A stretch of 64,000 nt of DNA, taken from positions 124,001-188,000 of the forward strand of contig NZ_PVEO01000001.1 of assembly GCF_002973595.1 (NCBI RefSeq). The letters are read 5' to 3'. Of this stretch, positions 36,001 to 44,200 are shown in pieces (position 1 is the stretch's first letter; each line of letters begins with the position of its first letter). The position numbers and the translations under genes were made by a program. The notes under the pieces were generated by a model. That model saw nothing but the letters and a program-made list of their open reading frames with translations, was not told where the DNA came from and did not search any database. The DNA comes from Jejuia pallidilutea. Lineage in GTDB: Bacteria; Bacteroidota; Bacteroidia; Flavobacteriales; Flavobacteriaceae.

Positions 36001-37341
36001 TTATACAGGAATAGATGAAACCTGAAAAGCATCTGTTGACGTTATTTGCGAAACACGTTCTACTTTAGGGTTACGAATATATTTCATGAACTCCTTCAGT
36101 GTAGAATGCCCAGACAGCTCTAGAATTGAATGTACTGGTACACCAGCTTTATATTTCAATGTACAGAAGGTTCGGCGTGCCGAATGCCCTTGTATTAATT
36201 GATATTTAGGTATATGGTTAACTTTACGCTTCCCTCCTCTAGTAATTTCAACCTTAATCTGTGAATTAATTTCAGCTTTTTCACCAACTATCTTGATATA
36301 ATCATTGAGCTTTTGTTCTGTGATTTTTGGAGGCAAATTACCTCCATACCTTTGATTCATAATAGCCTCAATTACAGGTGTAATTTTACACAGCACTTCT
36401 TTTTTGGTTTTTTCTTGCTTAATCTTAATGTACCTCTCATTTTCATGAGGTACAATTTCATGTGCTTGCAGATTATGATAATCACTGATACGTTGACCAA
36501 TCTCGCACCCAATAAGAAATATATCTCTAGCTAACTCTAAATGAGGTGTAGCTCTCAAATCTAATTCATACATACTTTTTAACTCCACTATTTCTAAATA
36601 AATAGCGGTTGTTATTTCTGTCTTTACCTTAAATCTTTTATATTTTAAGTTGGAATGGTAATCTTCCACCAAAGCTGCTCCCATAAAAACTTTCAGATTC
36701 TTGATTTGTTTCCCAATAGTGTTGAGCGAATAATGCTTTACCTCCTTTTTATTAAACTGATAGGTCTTAGCATTCATATACTCAGTAAAGTCAGAATAGA
36801 ACTCATTATCTAAATCAAAATCCAAAATACATTTATTCTCTCTCTCATAACCTCTCAAATGCTCTAAAGTCTGCTCATAGGACTTTATTGTATTATTCTT
36901 ATATCCGTTAGATGCCTTTGGCAGTTCTTTCTCCTTTTGAATAATATAATTTTTCACAAAGGCAATCAATGTTGTTATTTCTTTCTCTTCATTATCTAAA
37001 ACAGCCTCATTTTCATTTCTAAAATCATCCAAACAAGCTTTTATTATGGGATTTGTTAGAGGAATTTGGTTAGAATCACAATCTTCAACAAACTCTTTAA
37101 GTTTTCGAGTTAAATCATCAATTCTATCATTTATCATTTTTGCATTAGTAACAGCACGTACATTTTTAACCTTACCTTTATCTCCAATCCAATAATCTGG
37201 ATTGACTGAATAACCGATAGAATACTTAAAACGCTTCTTTCTCCCATATGAATAATCAAGGAATATTGGTTTCTCTGGTTTGGTGGATGCTTTAAGTCTA
37301 AATACTGGTGCAGCTCCTTTTGTTCGTCTGGATTGAATCAT
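36001..37341 (-). CDS. int: Tyrosine-family site-specific integrase
   Basis: 446 residues. The N-terminus is an arm-binding-like domain (about 15-60), followed by a SAM-like core-binding domain (about 120-230). The catalytic domain shows R284 (I-G-Q-R-I-S-D), H386-x-x-R389 (G-H-S-A-R-R), H412 (L-S-G-H-S-T) and the nucleophile Y421 (F-M-K-Y-I). All residues needed for strand exchange are present, so it should be active. It lies 167 bases inside the right attachment site and is transcribed inward, as expected for a tRNA-targeting island. Confidence 0.95.
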   Translation of the reverse strand: MIQSRRTKGAAPVFRLKASTKPEKPIFLDYSYGRKKRFKYSIGYSVNPDYWIGDKGKVKNVRAVTNAKMINDRIDDLTRKLKEFVEDCDSNQIPLTNPIIKACLDDFRNENEAVLDNEEKEITTLIAFVKNYIIQKEKELPKASNGYKNNTIKSYEQTLEHLRGYERENKCILDFDLDNEFYSDFTEYMNAKTYQFNKKEVKHYSLNTIGKQIKNLKVFMGAALVEDYHSNLKYKRFKVKTEITTAIYLEIVELKSMYELDLRATPHLELARDIFLIGCEIGQRISDYHNLQAHEIVPHENERYIKIKQEKTKKEVLCKITPVIEAIMNQRYGGNLPPKITEQKLNDYIKIVGEKAEINSQIKVEITRGGKRKVNHIPKYQLIQGHSARRTFCTLKYKAGVPVHSILELSGHSTLKEFMKYIRNPKVERVSQITSTDAFQVSSIPV

Positions 37342-37371
37342 AGATGAAATCTTTCTACAAAGATAATTAAA

Positions 37372-37395
37372 AGGGACAACATTAGGGACAACATT
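37372..37395 (+). repeat. Right arm-type repeat pair (GGGACAACATT x2)
   Basis: GGGACAACATT at 37373-37383 and 37385-37395; the 24-bp block is identical to 17896-17919 and in the same orientation. It lies 30 bases upstream of the integrase start. Confidence 0.75.
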
Positions 37396-37412
37396 TTTAA
37401 ATTTAAATAGGT

Positions 37413-37428
37413 TAACTAAATTTAGTTA
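37413..37428. promoter_or_regulatory. 16-bp palindrome upstream of the integrase
   Basis: TAACTAAATTTAGTTA is a perfect palindrome 71 bases before the integrase start. It contains the TAACTAA/TTAGTTA core found four times at 35723-35863. A candidate binding site for the excisionase-like or another regulator. Confidence 0.55.
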
Positions 37429-37500
37429 CGTTCAAAAACCTTATATTAACTGATATTAAAGATGTTGTAGAAATTTATCAAATCTCACTGAATAATATAT

Positions 37501-37521
37501 TGTGGTACTGGAGGTACCACA
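37501..37521. repeat. attR: 13-bp core inside a hairpin
   Basis: CTGGAGGTACCAC at 37508-37520 duplicates the tRNA-Phe 3' end. On the element side it completes an 8-bp-arm inverted repeat, TGTGGTAC (37501-37508) with GTACCACA (37514-37521), around TGGAG. Right of it the chromosome resumes with the tRNA's own terminator. Confidence 0.88.
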
Positions 37522-37558
37522 AAAAAATCCCGAAACAGTAATGTTTACGGGATTTTTT
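37522..37558 (+). terminator. Displaced native terminator of tRNA-Phe
   Basis: AAATCCCG-AAAC pairs with GTTT-A-CGGGATT, followed by T-rich sequence. Before insertion it would have followed the tRNA by one or two bases. A near-copy lies at 42201-42240. Confidence 0.8.
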
Positions 37559-37566
37559 GTTTTTAC

Positions 37567-37588
37567 AGGAACAACATAAAGGACATGC
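37567..37588 (+). repeat. Degenerate arm-type repeat outside attR
   Basis: The block beginning AGGAACAACAT and continuing AAAGGACA matches the island's 24-bp arm block at about 17 of its first 21 positions, but lies outside attR. It may be a relic of an earlier insertion at the same tRNA. Confidence 0.35.
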
Positions 37589-37824
37589 AATATCTCTTTT
37601 TTCTCTTTCTTTTTACATAAGCTATACTTTTCTGACAATGCCTTTTGTAATATATCAGTTGAAATATGTTTATCCATTTTCACTTTTTGCTTATCTTTCT
37701 TCAAGATTAACAGTAACTTCTAATACGTGATTTATTTCACTTAAATATTTTCTACAGAAGCCTTACAGCTATTTCAGTTCATTCAGTATATGCGATATGT
37801 GTGTTTCATTGTTTATTCTTTAAA

Positions 37825-40140
37825 TTAAAATCTTATTAAAAGTCCGCCACCCCAACCATATCGGTTGTTGTAGTTACCTTGAATTGAAAAATTTCGTGAT
37901 AAGATATAGGAAGCTCCGACTAACCATTGGGTTTCACCTTCATATGAATTGTTATTTTCTAAATCATTGACCCATCCAAAATCTGCTCTGTATTCATATT
38001 CGCCTTCTATAAAAAGTCTTGGAAAAAGCAAAAACTCTCTGTCTAAACGGATTCTTGGGCGCAATTGATGATCCATACTCACATCTACATTAAATCTATA
38101 AGGTGTGAAGTATTTAACACCAACTAATCCTACGGTATTAAACGTATCATAAGAATTTGGCCTTGATGTTTCTGTGTTTACGCCTGCATACACGCACACC
38201 CAATCATTTAAGTATCGGTTATAATTTACTTCTACTTCAGCATTTTGGTTATAGTCAAATTCGGCACGCAAGCCAAATTCATTTCTAATATTACTGGAAA
38301 TAAGGTTTAATTCTGTGAAATTTGATCCTGCACGAACTCTTCCCCAAGAATAATAATGATTCGTTTCATCAATGAGTTTTTGAACTGGATAGGGCTCCAT
38401 TCTTTCATCTCGTGGTGTATCATAACTAAACACTCTTGCCATACCACCCATCATATGATATAATACATGACAATGAAAAAACCAATCGCCATATTCTTCG
38501 TTATAAAATTCAATAATCACTTTTTGCATTGGTGGCACATTAACGGTATGTTTTAATGGCGAACGCTCTCCATTTTCATTAATAACCCTAAAATAATGAC
38601 CGTGAAGATGCATTGGATGGTGCATCATTGTTAAGTTATTTAAGGTTATTCTGGTAACCTCTCCACCTTTAATTTTAATCTTATCGGTTTCTGATAATGG
38701 TACACCATTAATACTCCACACATAGCGTTGCATATTACCTGTTAGATTAAGCAATAGTTTGTTTACAGAAACGTCTTTTTTAAACGCTGTACTTTCTTTT
38801 GCCTTCAAAAAATCATAGTTGAAATAGGTTCTACGCGTATTATAACCAAACGATGTACTGTCTTTTGGCATCATAGACATATTATGTTTCATATGGTCAT
38901 CCATTTTCATCTTCATACTCGCTTGGTTATCCATCTTACCACCATTCATTGACATCTTATTATTCATATCCATATTCATCTTGCCATCTTTCATATCCAT
39001 CTGCATTCCATACCTTTTCATTAAAGCTTTAGGCGTATTTTTCTTTTGACTTCCAGCTATTGCAGGTGCTCCCATTTTCATATCCATTTTAGCCATTTGC
39101 TTCATCATGGCCACTTTGTCTGGTCTGTCTATTACAGTTGCAGGAAAAAGTTTGCCACTCCCTAAACGAATTGATGTACTGCCAGAGCCATCTTGCGCTG
39201 TTGCTATAACTTCCAATGTACCGTTAGGAATAGTCACTATTACGTCATAGGTTTCTGCTATTCCAAAGAGAAACCTGCTTTTATTAACTGGTGTGACATC
39301 GACACCATCGCTCGATACGATTGTTGGATTACCTGCTCCAAAATCCAACCAATAATAAGATGAAGCAGATGCATTGATAAAACGCAGCCTTATTTTTTCT
39401 CCAGGTTTAAACTCTGGATATTCCGCCATTTTTTTACCATTAGACAGAAAGGCAGGATAATAAATATCCGCAATATCTGCGCCTTCCATTCTATCGCGCC
39501 AAAATTTAAATTGCGCCCCTAATGCACCTTCTTTTATAACTCTGCTTAATGGTACGGCTGTCCCTTTTTTAACCTGATACCATTCGTTTCCACGTTTAAG
39601 GTTTCGTAGTACATTCATTGGCTTTTCATTTGTCCAATCAGAAAGCACTACAACTAAATCGGTATCATATTCCAAGGTTTTTTCTTTAGGGTGAATAACA
39701 ATTGAGCCATAAACTCCTTTTTGCTCTTGCAACATTGTATGGGAATGATACCAATACGTACCCGATTGATTGATAGGAATTCGATATTGGAAAGTTGTAT
39801 CAGGTTTAATTGGTGGCGTTGTTAAATAGGGCACTCCATCATAAAAATTAGGAAGAATTAATCCGTGCCAATGCACAGAGGTTTCTTCATCCATTTTGTT
39901 TGTAACATTAATTATAGCTAGGTCTCCTTCATTAAATTCTAAAACTGGCCCAGGAATACTACCATTGATAGTCATACCTTTTGCGGTAACACCAGCAAGT
40001 GTCATTTCATGTTCTTCTATAGTGAGGTTATACTCTTTTATATTTCTTCCTTCTTCGTTCCTGTCCTCGCCATTTGTCCCTACTTGGGCAAATACGATTG
40101 ACGTTAGGAATAAAAGAAGTATCGTGTATAATGTTTTCAT
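37825..40140 (-). CDS. copA: Multicopper oxidase (CopA type) with Met-rich insert and C-terminal barrel-like domain
   Basis: 771 residues with a signal peptide (about 1-18). Copper ligands are complete: H-W-H-G, W-Y-H-S-H, H-P-M-H-L-H-G and H-C-H-V-L-Y-H. A methionine-rich stretch at about 343-425 (repeated M-x-M, MDMK and similar units) would bind Cu(I). The oxidase domain ends near residue 590. The last 170 residues look like amphipathic beta-strands resembling the outer-membrane protein CopB, so the protein appears to be a CopA-CopB fusion. It would oxidise Cu(I) to Cu(II) in the periplasm or at the outer membrane. It belongs to a metal-resistance cluster with a permease and a DUF302 protein. 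Confidence 0.88.
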   Translation of the reverse strand: MKTLYTILLLFLTSIVFAQVGTNGEDRNEEGRNIKEYNLTIEEHEMTLAGVTAKGMTINGSIPGPVLEFNEGDLAIINVTNKMDEETSVHWHGLILPNFYDGVPYLTTPPIKPDTTFQYRIPINQSGTYWYHSHTMLQEQKGVYGSIVIHPKEKTLEYDTDLVVVLSDWTNEKPMNVLRNLKRGNEWYQVKKGTAVPLSRVIKEGALGAQFKFWRDRMEGADIADIYYPAFLSNGKKMAEYPEFKPGEKIRLRFINASASSYYWLDFGAGNPTIVSSDGVDVTPVNKSRFLFGIAETYDVIVTIPNGTLEVIATAQDGSGSTSIRLGSGKLFPATVIDRPDKVAMMKQMAKMDMKMGAPAIAGSQKKNTPKALMKRYGMQMDMKDGKMNMDMNNKMSMNGGKMDNQASMKMKMDDHMKHNMSMMPKDSTSFGYNTRRTYFNYDFLKAKESTAFKKDVSVNKLLLNLTGNMQRYVWSINGVPLSETDKIKIKGGEVTRITLNNLTMMHHPMHLHGHYFRVINENGERSPLKHTVNVPPMQKVIIEFYNEEYGDWFFHCHVLYHMMGGMARVFSYDTPRDERMEPYPVQKLIDETNHYYSWGRVRAGSNFTELNLISSNIRNEFGLRAEFDYNQNAEVEVNYNRYLNDWVCVYAGVNTETSRPNSYDTFNTVGLVGVKYFTPYRFNVDVSMDHQLRPRIRLDREFLLFPRLFIEGEYEYRADFGWVNDLENNNSYEGETQWLVGASYILSRNFSIQGNYNNRYGWGGGLLIRF

Positions 40141-40242
40141 TGTTTACTGAATTAAATAATAAATTATGGTACTTTCCACATAGTAGGATTTTGTAAATGC
40201 CGTTAGTCAATCCCATTTATAAAATAGGTTTGTTTTATCGTT

Positions 40243-41466
40243 TTACATAAATAGCTTTAAAATTAACCCTCCCAATAACCAAGCATAACAGATAAAAGCC
40301 ACATATTTTAAAATAGATTCTAGCAACTTGCTTTTTGGCGCCATTTCGCTCATGTTATGTTCAACATCTTTTTTTTTGAAAAATCCCAAATACACCAAAT
40401 ACGCCGAAATAGCTAAAAAAACAAGGTTTAAAACAAACGTGTAATTAATTTTGAAGTAGTCGCTATCTTGAATTTTAACCTGTGACGGATCTGGCAAAAG
40501 GCTAAACAAATCAAAAGCATAATGCAATGCGAGCGAAGTACAAATTAAAGCGGTAAATAGCAAAAACAATATAAACAGAGACATTTTCCAACCATAATAT
40601 TTGGCATTGATACGCAACACAGGAAACACTACCAAATCGCTAAAAATAAATGCCATAACACCTGCAAAACTCACACCTTTACCAAACAATAAAGCTGCCA
40701 ACGGAATGTTGCCCATAGAGCCTATAAAGGTTAAAAATGCAGCCACTGGCCCCACAACGATGTGCTCTAAAACCTCTAAAAAAGTAAAATCGGTGTTACC
40801 ATTGCCACTATTTATAAATAAAGTTTGAAAAAATGAATCGGGAACAAAAGCGGCCACAACTCCTGCAATGGTAAAACCAACGGTAACATCTTTCCAAACC
40901 ATTTGCCATTCCATTTTGTATTTTTTAGCAACACGCGCCCAACTATTCTCATTTTGGATTTGCTGTTTCCAATCCTTTTTATCCATGGTATCATCTTCAT
41001 TTTCACTTTCAAGATTTGTACGCGCTTTTTTTATGAGCTTTTTAGGGTTTATTATGCGGATAAGAATCCAACAAATAGCAATAAGCAATAGGCCACCAAC
41101 ATATTCGCCAACTACAAATTGCCATCCTAGAAAAATGGAAATAATAATTCCTAGTTCTACAACCAAATTAGTAGATGCCAATAAAAAAGCTATTGAAGAC
41201 ACAAAGCTTGCGCCTTTTTTAAAAAGTGATTTTGCGCTTGCAAGGGCTGAGAAACTACATGAACTACTTATAAACCCAAAAAAAGTACCCAAAAGCACAC
41301 TTTTTCCTTCGTGAGTTCCCATGGTTTTTTGCATTCGTTTTTCGGTTACAAAAATTTGAATCATGCTGCTAATAATATAACCCAATATAAATGCCCAAAG
41401 TGCCATCCAGAAAAAACCAGCGCTAGTATATGCTGCTTCTGCCCATTGGTTTAAAAAATTGTCCAT
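40243..41466 (-). CDS. Predicted permease (ArsP/DUF318 family)
   Basis: 407 residues with about 10 hydrophobic segments in two halves. A cytoplasmic charged loop lies between them (about 148-190). The S-S-C-S-F-S-A segment near residue 60 and its counterpart SMGNIPLAALL in the second half are features of this permease family, some members of which export organoarsenicals or other metal compounds. Substrate is unknown; the context with a copper oxidase and DUF302 protein suggests metal handling. It follows the DUF302 gene by 33 bases. Confidence 0.82.
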   Translation of the reverse strand: MDNFLNQWAEAAYTSAGFFWMALWAFILGYIISSMIQIFVTEKRMQKTMGTHEGKSVLLGTFFGFISSSCSFSALASAKSLFKKGASFVSSIAFLLASTNLVVELGIIISIFLGWQFVVGEYVGGLLLIAICWILIRIINPKKLIKKARTNLESENEDDTMDKKDWKQQIQNENSWARVAKKYKMEWQMVWKDVTVGFTIAGVVAAFVPDSFFQTLFINSGNGNTDFTFLEVLEHIVVGPVAAFLTFIGSMGNIPLAALLFGKGVSFAGVMAFIFSDLVVFPVLRINAKYYGWKMSLFILFLLFTALICTSLALHYAFDLFSLLPDPSQVKIQDSDYFKINYTFVLNLVFLAISAYLVYLGFFKKKDVEHNMSEMAPKSKLLESILKYVAFICYAWLLGGLILKLFM

Positions 41467-41499
41467 AATTTGTTTCTTTTAAATTTATTTATCGCGAGT

Positions 41500-41886
41500 T
41501 TACAACCTATTTATAACCGCTTTTAGCTTATTGGTAATGTCCTCGGCAATTTCTTTTAAAGCTTCATTTTCTACTGCTTGCATAGAGGCCATTGGGTTTA
41601 CAGCCGAAACCTCTATATCGCCAGAATCTAACTCTTGTACAATAACATTACATGGCAACATGGTACCAATTTTATTTTCGGCCAGAAGCGCTTTGTGGGC
41701 ATAAGGCGGATTACAAGCCCCTAATATTTTATAGTTATTGAAATTAACATCTAACTTTTTCTTTAAAGTCGCCTTAATATCAATTTCGGTTAAAACGCCA
41801 AAACCTTCTGCCTTTAAGGCTTCTGTTACTTTATTAATGCCCGTGTTAAAATCATCTTTTAATGTGGTGTTAAAATAATAGTCCAT
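41500..41886 (-). CDS. DUF302 protein
   Basis: 128 residues, cytoplasmic by appearance. The DUF302 pattern is present: an early F-x-x-x-x-x-K-V-T-E-A-L-K-A-E-G-F-G-V-L-T-E-I-D, the central K-I-L-G-A-C-N-P-P-Y-A-H-K-A-L, and L-P-C-N-V-I-V-Q-E. The two cysteines in C-N-P and P-C-N are conserved in the family and may be a redox or metal site. Function is unestablished; family members often sit beside metal-resistance and sulfur genes. It opens the leftward operon with the permease. Confidence 0.88.
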   Translation of the reverse strand: MDYYFNTTLKDDFNTGINKVTEALKAEGFGVLTEIDIKATLKKKLDVNFNNYKILGACNPPYAHKALLAENKIGTMLPCNVIVQELDSGDIEVSAVNPMASMQAVENEALKEIAEDITNKLKAVINRL

Positions 41887-42015
41887 AGTATTTGTTTTTA
41901 TGCGTTGTGTATTTTGATGAAATTCGTCTCTTAGAGTGTGTTTTTTATTGAAAATGAAAAATTTGTATGGAGATGCAGGATTTTAATGTGTAAATAGTTC
42001 TCGATACAATTTTAC

Positions 42016-42033
42016 TCCCGAAAGCTTTCGGGA
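42016..42033. repeat. 18-bp perfect palindrome
   Basis: TCCCGAAAGCTTTCGGGA, self-complementary over its whole length. GC-rich palindromes of this kind recur between genes in flavobacterial genomes; function unknown. Confidence 0.6.
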
Positions 42034-42200
42034 TGAAAATCACTTTAACTGGCGACAGTTTTTATGTTTTAGTTCAAAATTCACAACGGATTTGTTTTAT
42101 ATATTGACTCTCAAGTTAATATTTATCTTATTTTTTATTAACCTGAACCAAATGAATATTAACGCATTAAATAATTTCTTTTTTCAGTTAAGGCATTCAC

Positions 42201-42240
42201 AAAAAAAATCCCGAAACTTAAAAGTTTACGGGATTTTTGT
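42201..42240. terminator. Intrinsic terminator, near-copy of that at 37522-37558
   Basis: AAAATCCCG-AAAC pairs with GTTT-A-CGGGATTTT. It serves the leftward UspA gene. Outside the loop it is almost identical to the terminator just beyond attR. Confidence 0.8.
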
Positions 42241-42259
42241 TTTAAAGTTTAAATACAGA

Positions 42260-43150
42260 CTAATACGCAAATATCACCTCATTAGTTGGTACAAACGCCT
42301 TTTTAGATTCTATACTACGTTTATTAAAAACTAGTAGCGGGATAGAAATCTCACTTTCTATTTCTTTTACTAAATCTTTATGAAATAAATTTGCCAGATT
42401 CCAATCGTGCTTACGCTCTAACATGGCCAACACATTGGCGTTTTCCCAATTTACAATACTTAAGAGTCCAGATTTTATGTTAGTAGATGCTATTGTTTTA
42501 AATGTTATTTCTGGATATGATGTTTTTTGCAATAACCGCTTTTTAAAAGCTTCCATTAAAACTTTTGCAGGACGCTCATCGGTTTTATAAACATGTATCA
42601 CCTCTATTAGTGCAGAAAAAGGGCTAGCAATTTCAGCAAGTTTTTGTAGCGATAAAATATCGTATTCTTCAAAATCTGTAGCATAAACTATTGTAGAAAT
42701 TGTATTATATATCATACCATTAGGAACAATTAGCAATGGCATTTCAATAGTATCTAACAATGCATTTGCAATATTACCAGAAAAAAATTCTCTGGTACTG
42801 TGGTGATCTTTCATCCCAATAATCACTAAATCTGGCATTAACACATTAGAAAGACGTTGAATACTCTCCGATACCGAGCCACTTTCAATTACGTGAGTGG
42901 TAACAGGTTTTTGTTGAAATTCGTGTTTTAAATTAACCTTGCAAAAGTTTTCTACCAGTTTAGTCTTTTCGATATGCATTCTTTTTTTAAGTAACCCTGG
43001 GGCATGTAGGGTTGCATTCGCAATTGGTGGAAATTCGTATACGTGTACAATATGTAAATCTGCTTTCATTATCGTACTAAAACGATAGGCATATTTTAAC
43101 GAAGCAATATCATTTACGGTACAATCTGTGGCATATAAAATAGTTTTCAT
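42260..43150 (-). CDS. Tandem-domain universal stress protein
   Basis: 296 residues made of two UspA domains (about 1-142 and 148-290). Both begin with the T/I-x-Y-A-T-D strand; the first keeps a G-M-K-D-H and S-G-N-I-A-N nucleotide-loop pattern, while the second is less conserved. Such proteins bind ATP or act as stress-survival factors in the cytoplasm; the partner is unknown. It stands alone and ends at the terminator at 42201-42240. Confidence 0.88.
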   Translation of the reverse strand: MKTILYATDCTVNDIASLKYAYRFSTIMKADLHIVHVYEFPPIANATLHAPGLLKKRMHIEKTKLVENFCKVNLKHEFQQKPVTTHVIESGSVSESIQRLSNVLMPDLVIIGMKDHHSTREFFSGNIANALLDTIEMPLLIVPNGMIYNTISTIVYATDFEEYDILSLQKLAEIASPFSALIEVIHVYKTDERPAKVLMEAFKKRLLQKTSYPEITFKTIASTNIKSGLLSIVNWENANVLAMLERKHDWNLANLFHKDLVKEIESEISIPLLVFNKRSIESKKAFVPTNEVIFAY

Positions 43151-43289
43151 AACACTAGTAATTTAACTAAACAAATCTAGTTTATACCTTCGTTTTTTGA
43201 AATGATATTTGTCAGTATTCTATCTTTTTTATACTTTAATATTTAGCTAAACACTTGTTTAACACAGAAGTTGTGTTTATACCTTTAAT

Positions 43290-44072
43290 CTAGCTCTTAA
43301 GGGAATGCTCTATTGCGATCAAATCACTTTTAGAAAGTGCTTCCTTAGTCGCATTATAACCAATGTTGAAAATTGTGTTTAGGTATTTTTTATCAAAGGT
43401 GCCAAACTTACTTAGCGCTTTAGGCAGTATCATTAAATCGCAACCTTTAAATTTTGAGTAATCATCTTTAAGAGCCCTTAACTTAAGAGCTCTTTCAACA
43501 ACATGATGTGAATGCTTTAGCTCTTTTATAGTAATGGCATCTACCCAATTGGCATAACTTCCAATAATAATATTGCAACCGGGTTTTAGAGATTCAATAG
43601 GAAAATTATTTAATGTACCTCCATCAACATAGTAAGAATTTTTAATTTTAACTGGAGCAAATACACCAGGAATTGCAGCAGAGGCTAGTATTGGCTTTAT
43701 TAATTCACCAGAACTAAAAGTTTTAAGGTTTCCGTTTAAAATATCAGTTGCTGTAATAGTTAATAATTTGTGTAGCGCATTAAAACTATCTTCTTTTAAA
43801 TAACTTTTAAACTCTGGATAAAACTTTTCAGCATCAATAAAACCAGGTTTTCCAAGTGCATACTTTTTTATATCAAATATTTGAATAGTTTCAAAAAATC
43901 TTAAAATCTCCTTGTAATTGTAACCGTAAGCGTATAATGCACCTACAATGGCACCGGCACTAGAACCCGTAATATGGGTAGGGATAATGTTGTGCTCTTC
44001 TAAAGCCTTTATAACCCCAACATGGGAAACACCTCTTACGCCTCCACCAGATAATACCAAACCAACTCTCAT
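43290..44072 (-). CDS. Patatin-like phospholipase
   Basis: 260 residues. Oxyanion-hole G-G-G-V-R-G is at 9-14, the nucleophile S38 is in G-S-S-A-G, and the dyad aspartate is in Y-V-D-G-G-T. This is the Ser-Asp dyad of the RssA/patatin family, which hydrolyses acyl chains of lipids. There is no signal peptide, so it is cytoplasmic or peripheral to the inner membrane. It is divergent from the Mla-type lipid transport operon 120 bases away, a suggestive but unproven link to membrane-lipid turnover. Confidence 0.9.
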   Translation of the reverse strand: MRVGLVLSGGGVRGVSHVGVIKALEEHNIIPTHITGSSAGAIVGALYAYGYNYKEILRFFETIQIFDIKKYALGKPGFIDAEKFYPEFKSYLKEDSFNALHKLLTITATDILNGNLKTFSSGELIKPILASAAIPGVFAPVKIKNSYYVDGGTLNNFPIESLKPGCNIIIGSYANWVDAITIKELKHSHHVVERALKLRALKDDYSKFKGCDLMILPKALSKFGTFDKKYLNTIFNIGYNATKEALSKSDLIAIEHSLKS

Positions 44073-44200
44073 AGCTTATAAAAATTAGTGCTTTCAAATT
44101 TAAATAGCTACTCCCATTTTTAAAATGATTTTCATCAGTCTCACTAAATGATTTTTATCATTTCTTAATTACCCATATTAATATATCTTGTTAGTTGATT

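Larger units (their letters stand above)
17825..37520. mobile_element. 19.7-kb integrative island at tRNA-Phe
   Basis: The 13-bp sequence CTGGAGGTACCAC ends the tRNA gene (17825-17837) and recurs at 37508-37520. The integrase gene lies just inside the right end, facing it. A 24-bp sequence made of two GGGACAACATT units occurs at both ends. The cargo is type I restriction-modification, DUF2971/XRE, unknown membrane proteins and the repressor/SRAP/polymerase module, plus primase-like and excisionase-like genes. No relaxase, type IV secretion or phage structural genes are visible, so it is either mobilised in trans or moved by helper functions. The native tRNA terminator now lies beyond the right end (37522-37558). 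Confidence 0.9.
41887..42259. other. Intergenic region left of the UspA gene
   Basis: 373 bases with an 18-bp palindrome (42016-42033) and an intrinsic terminator (42201-42240), both listed separately. The remaining AT-rich sequence holds no frame that looks translated. Confidence 0.6.

Noticed and set aside
17825-37520. Island as a prophage or conjugative element
   Set aside because: The S24 repressor and integrase are phage-like, but no capsid, tail, terminase, relaxase or type IV secretion genes are visible.
37456-37704. 82-codon minus-strand frame across attR
   Set aside because: It reads through the attR hairpin and the displaced terminator, so it joins element and chromosome sequence; no family pattern is visible.
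40868-41314. 148-codon frame opposite the permease
   Set aside because: Shadow of the permease gene, whose membrane pattern and motifs are clear.
42092-42334. 80-codon plus-strand frame left of UspA
   Set aside because: It runs through the terminator at 42201-42240 and into the UspA gene on the other strand; composition is that of AT-rich non-coding DNA.
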